A DNA stretch of 64,000 nt from Halioxenophilus sp033283405. Lineage in GTDB: Bacteria; Pseudomonadota; Gammaproteobacteria; Pseudomonadales; Cellvibrionaceae. Under the pieces are notes generated by a model that had not been told where the DNA came from, did no database searches, and saw only the letters and a list, made by a program, of their open reading frames with translations. The translations under genes were made by a program, and so were the position numbers. The first letter of the stretch is position 1, and every line of letters begins with the position of its first letter. The DNA lies in NCBI RefSeq assembly GCF_033283405.1, contig NZ_JAWMQR010000002.1:682001-746000 (forward strand), given 5' to 3'. This document shows positions 50,517 through 58,266 of the stretch, piece by piece.

Positions 50517-52142
50517 CTAACGCACCGAAATCTGCACATAGCAAGGCAGTTCCGGTTGATGTAACACCTGCTGTTGGGCAGTGACCATTTCGACGGCCTC
50601 CGCCAAGGGGGCACCGGTACCCAGGTTGCGGGCGTAACGTGGGTGAGCGCCGCTGGCCACCAGCAAACGCAGGCGGTGGCCCCGGCGCAGGCGATAGGCG
50701 GTGGGCCAACAGTCGATGGTCACCAGGCGCACGCCCGCACTATTGGCCGGTGGTTGCCCCGGCCGCAGACGGCGGTAGCCATCGCAAATGTGCACCGCCA
50801 CCCCACGCCGATCGACATCACACAGGCAGACAAAAAAGTCGGTATCGGCGCGGTCGCTGTGCACCGCCAGCTGCACGCTGACCGCGCCCAGCAGGTCGAG
50901 ATCATCGCTTACGGCCTCGGCGCTGTAGCTGAGCACATCGGCGCGTTGCTCGAGGGCGGTCATCACCGGTTTTTTACTGCTGCCCATCACCATGGGCCCG
51001 TGCAGCGCCGGCGTGGGGTCGGCCGGATCATAGGTATAGCCGCGCGCGCCTTCGTCACTGGCGGGCGGCGTCTCACTCAGCCTGCCATCGGCGTGTAGAT
51101 AGAGAGTGTTGGTTTGCACCCCCGGCGGCGGCCAGCTGGGTAGCTCCAGCCACTGTTTGGCCACCTGCAGATAGGCGCGTACCGGCGCACGGCCGGCGAA
51201 GGGCTCCGCTCCGCGACGGCAATTGCCGAATAACCCTGCCGCCTGGCGCAACCCCTCAATCATGCCGCCCGGGGTGAAGTGGGCCCAGGGGCCAATGGTC
51301 AGCCAGGCGCGCTTGCCGGCCGCCTGGGCGGCCTGAAAATCGCGAATCTGGTAGGGCAGAAAGACATCCTGCCAGCCGGCCACCAGTGCCACCGGTGCCT
51401 GCAGCTGGCCGATGGCGTCGCTGTAGTTCATAGCCGCCCACCAGGGGTCGCTGGGCTCGGCGTGCTCCAGCCACTGTTGCCACCAGGGGGCAGGCCGACC
51501 AAAAGCGATCTTATCCATACTGCCCAAAGGCAGGTGGCCATGGGCGTCGTCCAAACTTCCCGCTTTGGGCCGCTCCATTTTGGCACCGGGCTCGGTCATG
51601 GCCATCTCAATCTGCGTCCAGCCCAAGGTGCCGGCCTGAGTGAAGCCGCCACCGCCGAGAATCTCATCTTTGAAGTTACTCAGAGTCACCTGCAACACCA
51701 GGCCGCTGAGCAGATCCGGCCGGCCGCTGGCCATGGCCCAACCGGCGTTGCCCAGGTAGCTGGCGCCAAAGGCAAACACCTGCCCGGAACACCAGGGCTG
51801 GGCGTGCAGCCAGGCCAGGGTATCGGCGCCGTCGTCGCGCTCCTGGTGCATGGGGTTTAACTCACCGCCGGAGCCGGCGGTTCCACGCACGCTCTGCAAC
51901 AGCACCGGCAGGCCGCGCTCGGCCAGCAGCGCCGCCATCAGGCCAAACAGCGCCTCCCGGCCGTAGGGGCTGCGCATAATCACCACCGGCCCCGGCTCAT
52001 CGCCTGCCAGGTGGTAGTAATCGGCCAGCAAGCTAACGCCGTCGCGCATGGGCACCGATAGCCCTTTATCGATCAATAACTTACCGGGTTGCTTTGCCGG
52101 CAGGCGCAAAAGCCGGCCCAGAATCCACCGTAGCAGTGCCAA
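50517..52142 (-). CDS. CocE/NonD family hydrolase (Xaa-Pro peptidase S15-like)
   Basis: 541 residues. N-terminal alpha/beta-hydrolase domain with VPMRDGVSLLADYYH, IMRSPYGREALFGL and the nucleophile elbow FAFGASYLGNAGW (Ser in GxSYxG). Asp and His follow in the catalytic region (WQDVFLPYQIRDF, WAHFTPGG). The C-terminal jelly-roll is typical (LDLLGAVSVQLAVHSDRADT, FFVCLCDVD, LRRGHRLRLLVASGAHPRYA). Members hydrolyse acyl esters or peptides, for example cocaine esterase and glutaryl acylase. The DUF3237 gene lies 52 bases upstream on the same strand. No export signal is evident. Confidence 0.88.
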   Translation of the reverse strand: MALLRWILGRLLRLPAKQPGKLLIDKGLSVPMRDGVSLLADYYHLAGDEPGPVVIMRSPYGREALFGLMAALLAERGLPVLLQSVRGTAGSGGELNPMHQERDDGADTLAWLHAQPWCSGQVFAFGASYLGNAGWAMASGRPDLLSGLVLQVTLSNFKDEILGGGGFTQAGTLGWTQIEMAMTEPGAKMERPKAGSLDDAHGHLPLGSMDKIAFGRPAPWWQQWLEHAEPSDPWWAAMNYSDAIGQLQAPVALVAGWQDVFLPYQIRDFQAAQAAGKRAWLTIGPWAHFTPGGMIEGLRQAAGLFGNCRRGAEPFAGRAPVRAYLQVAKQWLELPSWPPPGVQTNTLYLHADGRLSETPPASDEGARGYTYDPADPTPALHGPMVMGSSKKPVMTALEQRADVLSYSAEAVSDDLDLLGAVSVQLAVHSDRADTDFFVCLCDVDRRGVAVHICDGYRRLRPGQPPANSAGVRLVTIDCWPTAYRLRRGHRLRLLVASGAHPRYARNLGTGAPLAEAVEMVTAQQQVLHQPELPCYVQISVR

Positions 52143-52194
52143 GGGAACCTCGCTTAGTCGGGTAGGACAATCGGGTTAAAAGAGGTAAATGGGG

Positions 52195-52626
52195 TTAATG
52201 AGCTTCGTAGACGACGATAGAGACATTGCCGGTATTCAGATCCGGCTCCAGAGTCGCGACATAGACCGAGTGGTTGAGCCACTCGTGGGGGCCTTCGGGC
52301 GCAATAAAACGGGGTTGGGTGATCATCCGCAACGAGGCGGGATCGAGCATCTGGCTGGCGCCATTGAACACCTGAATGATGGTGCCGTCGGCGGCTTTGA
52401 TGGCGTAGCGGGCATCAACCACAAAGTGGCCATCGCTCAGGCGCACCGCCCAATCGGTGCCACCGGGCAGAACCTCACCCTGCAACCGAGGGCCGCTGAT
52501 TTCACCGCCGGTGATGGCGATCATCATAGCGTCGCCACCGCGGATTTTACCGAGCGGCAGCGGTGCCTCGCAGGTGACCATTAAAGAAAACAGTTCCGTC
52601 AATTGTGGTGGTTGTGCAACGGCCAC
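52195..52626 (-). CDS. DUF3237 family protein
   Basis: 143 residues. ELFSLMVTCEAPLPLGKIRG, GGEISGPRLQGEVLPGGTDW and DARYAIKAADGTIIQVFNG are DUF3237 features, a small beta-barrel family of unknown role, often beside aromatic or terpene catabolic genes. The GTG at 52626 has AAGGAG at six bases; longer starts are not supported. It precedes the CocE hydrolase and probably shares its transcript. Confidence 0.82.
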   Translation of the reverse strand: MAVAQPPQLTELFSLMVTCEAPLPLGKIRGGDAMMIAITGGEISGPRLQGEVLPGGTDWAVRLSDGHFVVDARYAIKAADGTIIQVFNGASQMLDPASLRMITQPRFIAPEGPHEWLNHSVYVATLEPDLNTGNVSIVVYEAH

Positions 52627-52791
52627 GTGTCGCTCCTTATTATGATTATTTTTAAAATGGACAATCGCTGTGCTGTCAGGATCGCCGGCAATACCCCAGT
52701 TTTGGCCTGCGGCCTTGGTGCGGCGATCAACCAAATAACAGCCCCGCACCAAGGCAAAAGGCCGATGCCGGGGAGGCGCTATAGTAACCAA

Positions 52792-54375
52792 CTATTCGAA
52801 TTCAGGGTTAGAAGCAATGCACGCCTCTGGCTGCAGCCGCGGCGCCTGTCCCTGTTTGGCCAAACGCTGATTGAGACTGTCGGCAGACATGGGCCGGCCA
52901 AAGTGCCACCCCTGGCCGTAGTGTGCTCCGGCTTTGGCAACAATCAGTTTCTGGGCTTCGGTCTCTACCCCCTCCGCCACGGCGCACACCCCCAGCTTGC
53001 CGACGATATCCATAATGGTGGAGATCATCGAGGTCTTCAGCCCCTCGGTAGTGATGTCTTGAACAAAGCTGCGGTCGATTTTCAACTGCTGGAAATTAAT
53101 GTGTTTCAGGTTTTTCAGATTGGAGTAGCCGGTGCCGAAATCGTCAATGGAGAGGTAGTAACCAGCATCCACCAATGCCTGCAACTGGTCGCGCGCCGAC
53201 TGGCCATCGATGTACTCATTCTCAATAATCTCCAGGCCGATACTGAAGCGGTTGTTCTGCAGGGCGGCGTTGGCGACCAGTGCCGCGCCATGGCCGGCCT
53301 CCAAGTCGCCGGGGAAAATATTAAAGGCCACCGTAAAGCCCGCCGGCAGATCAGGCTGGGCCTCCAGCTCGGCAATCACCCGGCTAAACATCGCCTCCGA
53401 AAACTGCCAGGTGAGCCCCTCACTACGCAGTAGCGGAATAAAAACATCCGGCGTCAGCGCCCCCTGGGAATCCTCAAACCGGGCCAGTGCTTCGCAACCA
53501 ACAATCTGGCCACTGCTTAACTCCACCACCGGTTGGTAGAGCCAGTAGAACTTGCCCTGGCGCAACCCCTGTTTTATACGGAAACGATCAGAACGGCGTG
53601 TTTGCAGAGCTAAATTAACGATGGTACCGGCCCCCGCCGCCGCCAGCAGGCAGAGCAACAGGGCGAAGGCGAGCACCAGAACGTTGCGCCGCACAAACTC
53701 GCGCAGCGAGGTTTTTACCGCCAGGCAGTAGTACTCCACCTCGCCACTGCAACTGATTGCCATACCGCCGTAGTATTTAGAGACACTCTCCACCAGCCCC
53801 ACCAGGCCGGGCTCGCCGGCCAGATGAAAGGTCTGACCACGGTTATCAAAATAGAGCTCCCAAGTCACCCGTTGCGGATCGGTAATATCGAGTCGGGCCG
53901 GGTCGACCACCGCCACCACCGAGTCGCCCCCCACCAACACCACCGCCACTTCGCGGTCATCAAACAGTTGCAGCATGTAGTGTGGTTTCGACCAGATACT
54001 CGACCCCTTGGGGCCGACAAAATCGGGCGGCCCCAAGGCCACGGGTTGCGCAAGTTCACCGACGCTGGCGCTACAGAAGAGTTGATTGTTTTGGATCAGG
54101 CCGAGATCCAACAGATATTGGCTGTCGAACAGCGCCCGACGCAGGGCGGTGATGTTGGCGGTGGAACAGCTGTGATCGCCATTCTGCTCCAGTTGGCCGA
54201 TTTTCGCCTCGGGCTCATGGGCCGCCTGTTGAAAGCGCTGCATCAGATCCTCGGAGTAACCGCTATTCTCCGAACGTAAAGATAGGTTGGCCGCCAGCCC
54301 CAAACAGAGCAGAGCGATAAGAAAAACGCCGGTTGAGGCATAGATTGAATAGATTCTGGTGGGATGAACAGGCAT
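52792..54375 (-). CDS. membrane CSS-EAL c-di-GMP phosphodiesterase
   Basis: 527 residues. TM1 (about 9-30), a periplasmic CSS-type domain with HSCSTANITALR (CST instead of CSS) and LFCSASVGEL, TM2 (about 235-255) and a cytoplasmic EAL domain. The EAL residues are intact: CEALARFED, AFNIFPGD, LEIIENEY, IDDFGTGYSNL, KIDRSFV and AEGVETEAQ. In CSS proteins the periplasmic Cys pair controls activity through its disulphide state, which gives a link to redox in the periplasm. No cyclase domain. It probably degrades c-di-GMP. Confidence 0.87.
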   Translation of the reverse strand: MPVHPTRIYSIYASTGVFLIALLCLGLAANLSLRSENSGYSEDLMQRFQQAAHEPEAKIGQLEQNGDHSCSTANITALRRALFDSQYLLDLGLIQNNQLFCSASVGELAQPVALGPPDFVGPKGSSIWSKPHYMLQLFDDREVAVVLVGGDSVVAVVDPARLDITDPQRVTWELYFDNRGQTFHLAGEPGLVGLVESVSKYYGGMAISCSGEVEYYCLAVKTSLREFVRRNVLVLAFALLLCLLAAAGAGTIVNLALQTRRSDRFRIKQGLRQGKFYWLYQPVVELSSGQIVGCEALARFEDSQGALTPDVFIPLLRSEGLTWQFSEAMFSRVIAELEAQPDLPAGFTVAFNIFPGDLEAGHGAALVANAALQNNRFSIGLEIIENEYIDGQSARDQLQALVDAGYYLSIDDFGTGYSNLKNLKHINFQQLKIDRSFVQDITTEGLKTSMISTIMDIVGKLGVCAVAEGVETEAQKLIVAKAGAHYGQGWHFGRPMSADSLNQRLAKQGQAPRLQPEACIASNPEFE

Positions 54376-54611
54376 ACCGTTCTCAAACTTCCTTCCATTG
54401 CACAGTCTGGTAATGCAATTTATCGGCCCCTATAGATCTCTAACAGGCAAATTGGCAATCTGACTGATGGGCCTTGGCGCACGCCGTCGGCCGCAGAATC
54501 CGTTCCTGTTGCTGCCGACTATTAATTTAATTATGGGCCGGCAAACGAGTGGGTTAGAGTAATGCTTTGTACGCCATGATGCCAGTCTCACAGATGATGA
54601 GCAGCAAACCA

Positions 54612-55064
54612 TCAAGGGTAATATCGTTGGTTTATGTATTTAAAGGTGCCGTTGACCACCATGAGTAGCTGTTCATCCGAGCGCACCTCACACTGGCAAT
54701 GGCCAATCTCACCCTCGCCCTGCTTGATAGAGACCAGCGCCTCCACCCAGTGGTTGGCGGTCAACTCCGCCACCCGTTCCAAATTGAGACTGACCGTCAC
54801 CACACTCTGTTGGCAGTTCCGGCTCTCCACCAGGGAGCGCCCCAGAGCCACATCGGCCAGGGTGGCCAACACACCATCGTGCACCAGGCCATTTTCATCG
54901 CAATGACGCGCCTCAAGCCAAAGGCCCAACTGAATTACCGCAGTTCCCCGCTTGCGATAGAAAGGCCCCAGCAGCTCCATAAAGGGCATCTTTGACGTAT
55001 CAAAGAGTTCAAAACCAGGAGGCACCCTCGCTGGCTCGTCACCTAAACTCACCGGACTATTCAC
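54612..55064 (-). CDS. PaaI-family hotdog thioesterase
   Basis: 150 residues. The hotdog helix with the active-site residue pattern is in NGLVHDGVLATLADVALGRS, with D in the place of the usual G in HGGV. Such enzymes hydrolyse acyl-CoA thioesters in aromatic or fatty acid metabolism. Start GTG at 55064 is tentative. It follows a related gene by 21 bases. Confidence 0.82.
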   Translation of the reverse strand: MNSPVSLGDEPARVPPGFELFDTSKMPFMELLGPFYRKRGTAVIQLGLWLEARHCDENGLVHDGVLATLADVALGRSLVESRNCQQSVVTVSLNLERVAELTANHWVEALVSIKQGEGEIGHCQCEVRSDEQLLMVVNGTFKYINQRYYP

Positions 55065-55085
55065 CCTAATTGGCTACGCCTACTA

Positions 55086-55508
55086 TCAATCGGTGGCACG
55101 CGGGGTGATAAATTTAAAGGAGCCGCTGGCCATCATGATGAGCCGCTCGCCCTCTTTAATCTCGCAAGTGGCAAAGCCAACACTGCCCTGACCCTTTTTA
55201 ATTTGCACATGAGCTTCCAGCCAGTCGCCCTCGTAGGCGGTGCCGATATAGTCCAGGTGCAGGCTGATGGTAAAGGCACGTTTATCGTCGCCCAGATGCT
55301 GCACCAGCGCGCGCACTGCGGCGACGTCAGCAAGGGTGGCCAGCAGACCGCCGTGCACCGTAGCCAGGGAGTTGCAGTGCTGTTTCTCTATCAACATACC
55401 CAAGTGCAACACCTCGGCACCTACCTTGTGGTAGACCGGACCAATCAGCTGAAAAAAGGGGATATCGAAATCAATCGGCTCGTAACCGGCGGGAATTTCC
55501 TTGGCCAT
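55086..55508 (-). CDS. PaaI-family hotdog thioesterase
   Basis: 140 residues. LATVHGGLLATLADVAAVRA is the standard HGG motif of the PaaI family. It resembles the following gene along its whole length (PGFELFDTSK-like opening PAGYEPIDFDIPFFQLIGPV), so the two are likely an old tandem duplication; the first keeps HGG and the second has HDG. ATG at 55508. Confidence 0.85.
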   Translation of the reverse strand: MAKEIPAGYEPIDFDIPFFQLIGPVYHKVGAEVLHLGMLIEKQHCNSLATVHGGLLATLADVAAVRALVQHLGDDKRAFTISLHLDYIGTAYEGDWLEAHVQIKKGQGSVGFATCEIKEGERLIMMASGSFKFITPRATD

Positions 55509-55711
55509 GTGGGACTGCTCCTAACTGCGGGACTGCAACTACATTGGGAAAAACGCTAACCTTGCCTGCATCGCGGCCTTTGGGCAAGTGGAGATTACCA
55601 TCGAGCAAGTCCACTGACGGTCGTCCGGCAACTCATGGCCGCACGCGTAGTCCATACTCTGTCACCACCCATATTTAGCACCTGCTGCAGGCACAACAAT
55701 GGAGAACAGCC

Positions 55712-56626
55712 ATGTCCACCGAGGTAGAGTCCCAGCCACCCGCATCCAACCAACGCCCTATTCCCCAGGAGGCCTTTGACTGGTACGACGAATACGCCCA
55801 CGGCCTGATCGACCGGCGCACCTTTCTCACCCGCCTAACCGGCCTGGCGGCGCTCGGTTTTAGCCTCACCACCCTCACCGGCGCCCTGTTGCCCAACTAC
55901 GCCCTGGCCGAACAGGTCTCTTTTAACGACCCCCAGATCAAAGCCACCTATCTGAAATTCAGCTCTCCGCAAGGCAGTAGTGAAGGCCAGGGCTATTTTG
56001 TGCAGCCGGCCAACCTAAGTGGTAAAGCACCAGTGGTGTTGGTGGTGCACGAGAACCGCGGCCTCAACCCCTATATCAAGGATGTGGCCCGACGCCTGGC
56101 AAAGCAGGGGTTTGTCGCCTTCGCCCCGGATGGCCTCTACCCACTGGGTGGCTACCCCGGCAATGACGACGACGGCCGTGCCCTGCAGGCGATGATGAAT
56201 CGGAAAGTATTGGAGGAAGACTTCATCGCCGCCGCCCTGTTTTTAAAGGAGCACTCGCTGAGCAACGGCAAGCTGGGTGCGGTCGGCTTCTGCTTTGGTG
56301 GCTACATCGTCAATATGCTGGCCGCCACCATCCCCAATGAGCTCGACGCCGCCGTCCCCTTCTACGGCACCCCCGCCGCCGAACCACTTCGCAAAAATGT
56401 GCGCGGGCCGCTTATGCTGCAGTTTGGCGGCCTCGATAGACGCGTCAATGAGACCTGGCCGGGCTACGAAAAAGCCTTAAAAGCCAACGGCGCCGACTAT
56501 ATCGCCTATACCTACGACGGGGTTTACCACGGCTTCCACAACGACTCCACCAGCCGCTACTCCGAGCCTGAAGCCGAGCTGGCCTGGCGAAGAACACTGG
56601 AGTTTTTTAAAGCCAAGCTGGCCTGA
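55712..56626 (+). CDS. Tat-exported dienelactone hydrolase family protein
   Basis: 304 residues. The N-terminal DRRTFLTRLTGLAALGF is a Tat signal, followed by a hydrophobic stretch and ALAEQ. The hydrolase has VGFCFGGYIVNM with nucleophile C194, LDRRVNETW with the Asp, and YHGFHND with the His. EDGLYPLGGYPGN-type and HENRGLNPYI segments also match. This periplasmic subgroup is known but of uncertain substrate. GGAG precedes the ATG. Confidence 0.9.
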   Translation: MSTEVESQPPASNQRPIPQEAFDWYDEYAHGLIDRRTFLTRLTGLAALGFSLTTLTGALLPNYALAEQVSFNDPQIKATYLKFSSPQGSSEGQGYFVQPANLSGKAPVVLVVHENRGLNPYIKDVARRLAKQGFVAFAPDGLYPLGGYPGNDDDGRALQAMMNRKVLEEDFIAAALFLKEHSLSNGKLGAVGFCFGGYIVNMLAATIPNELDAAVPFYGTPAAEPLRKNVRGPLMLQFGGLDRRVNETWPGYEKALKANGADYIAYTYDGVYHGFHNDSTSRYSEPEAELAWRRTLEFFKAKLA

Positions 56627-56640
56627 TCCCAAGCGCATCC

Positions 56641-56679
56641 CCGGCAATCCCCCAAAACGGTTAACTTCGGGATTGCCGG
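56641..56679. other. large hairpin between convergent genes
   Basis: CCGGCAATCCC / GGGATTGCCGG, eleven-base perfect arms with a 17-base loop, 14 bases after the hydrolase stop. No T run on either strand. It probably acts in 3' processing or termination between the hydrolase and the convergent transporter. Confidence 0.5.
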
Positions 56680-56795
56680 CGCGCTAAAGCCGGCGGCGAT
56701 GGCATTGTCATTGGCCACTGCCGGAAATCTCCGTCAACAGAGCGACAATGCAAACCAGGGAATTGCTATAACAGAAAGGCAACCGGTGGGAAAAT

Positions 56796-58094
56796 TTAAC
56801 CCGTGCTTCTGGGCAGCAGCATTAAAGCGCCAGCCGCCAGCAGGGAACCCAATGCCATCAATAACGCGACCGTCCCCAGCGAGTGACCCGCCGCAAATAG
56901 AAAACCAGCGACGATCGGCCCTAAGGCAGCACCTCCACGGCCGGCGCCAATGACTAAACCGGTACCGCCCGCTCGCACCCGCGCCGGAAAAGATTGTGCG
57001 AAAATCGCATACAAGCCAACCACCGCCGCATTGGTAAAGAAGCCGGCCAGCGCCGCGTAGAAAGTAAGCTCCTGTAAATTACCCGGCACCATCCCAAACA
57101 CCACTACCATGACCGCGGCAAAAACCAGAGTCCCCAAGACAAGATGGCGGATATCAAATTTATGGGTAAGAAAACTGAGCAGCAGTGAACCAATTACACC
57201 ACCAATATTGGCCCACACCAGCACGCCGCCAGCGGTGGCTGGCGCATAGCCCATATCCACCACAATTTTGGGAATCCACTTCAAGATAAAATAGAAAGTC
57301 ATAATGTGCGTAAAGTAGGCTGCGGTTAACACCAAGGTGATGCGCCTCAACTCCGGCGACAATAGTTCACGAATGCCCACTTTATGTTGCACAACCGCTT
57401 CGGGCAGCGAATGGATTACGCCTCTACCCATTTTTTTGAAAACCAAATTAATTCGTGCCAGTGCATTTGGGGGCCGACGATGGCTAAGGTACTCGATAGA
57501 CTCCGGCAGAAAAAACCAAACCAGCGGCAAAAATGTTAACGTCAACAGCGCACCAAATAGGAATACCGCCCGCCATTCAAAGTAGACCAACAGAACAGAG
57601 ACCACAGAACCACCAAAAATGGCACCCAGCGGGTAGCCCGCCGCCATCCAGGCGACCACCATATTGCGCCACTGCTTATTGGAAAACTCCGCCACCATAG
57701 CATTGGTGGCCGCCAACATACCGCCAATACCTAGGCCGGTAAACAGACGCACCAAAGAGAGGTTAATCACATTGCTGGCAGCAGCGGCCAGCAACATCCC
57801 GGAAGCCATCAACACCAAACAGGCCACAATAATCGGTTTGCGACCAATGCGATCGGCCAGGTTACCCAACAACACCGAACCAATCGCCATACCGACCAGC
57901 TCCATGGACAATACGATCCCAAGAGCAGCGCGATCTATCCCCCAATTGGCAGCAATACCCGGGGCGGCAAAGCTGATCGCCAAAACATCAAAACCATCCA
58001 GTGCGGTTAAGCCAATACCTAAAATCACCACCACAATTTGCAGTCGGCTCATGGTGGATTGAGCAATAACCTCACAGGGATTGGCACTGTCCAT
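56796..58094 (-). CDS. MFS transporter, AAHS (aromatic acid:H+ symporter) type
   Basis: 432 residues with 12 spans. Span 1 has LDGFDVLAI, the D-G-F-D motif of the AAHS group (PcaK, BenK), and the loop 2-3 motif A is GNLADRIGRKPII. PLGAIFGGSVVSV and FLPLVWFFLPESIEYLSHRR are typical. It imports an aromatic or related organic acid with protons. It lies 172 bases after the TonB receptor on the same strand, so the two may provide outer and inner membrane uptake of one substrate. Confidence 0.85.
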   Translation of the reverse strand: MDSANPCEVIAQSTMSRLQIVVVILGIGLTALDGFDVLAISFAAPGIAANWGIDRAALGIVLSMELVGMAIGSVLLGNLADRIGRKPIIVACLVLMASGMLLAAAASNVINLSLVRLFTGLGIGGMLAATNAMVAEFSNKQWRNMVVAWMAAGYPLGAIFGGSVVSVLLVYFEWRAVFLFGALLTLTFLPLVWFFLPESIEYLSHRRPPNALARINLVFKKMGRGVIHSLPEAVVQHKVGIRELLSPELRRITLVLTAAYFTHIMTFYFILKWIPKIVVDMGYAPATAGGVLVWANIGGVIGSLLLSFLTHKFDIRHLVLGTLVFAAVMVVVFGMVPGNLQELTFYAALAGFFTNAAVVGLYAIFAQSFPARVRAGGTGLVIGAGRGGAALGPIVAGFLFAAGHSLGTVALLMALGSLLAAGALMLLPRSTG

Positions 58095-58223
58095 AATTCT
58101 GTTTTATCTCTTATTATTTTTTCAAAAACGATCTATCGGCAGGCAGGCTTGGACGATACCATAGCATCACCCACCTTGCCTAAGGCTTGTTACAGCAACA
58201 ACATCAACGCACTAAATAATCGT

Positions 58224-58246
58224 GCCCGCAGCAAAAAACTGCGGGC
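58224..58246. other. hairpin after the second TonB receptor
   Basis: GCCCGCAG-caaaaaa-CTGCGGGC, eight-base perfect stem, with the A/T run in the loop rather than after it. It lies 21 bases past the receptor stop on the minus strand and could reduce read-through into the transporter gene. Confidence 0.5.
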
Positions 58247-58266
58247 CGATCGTTAACACAACAGAT

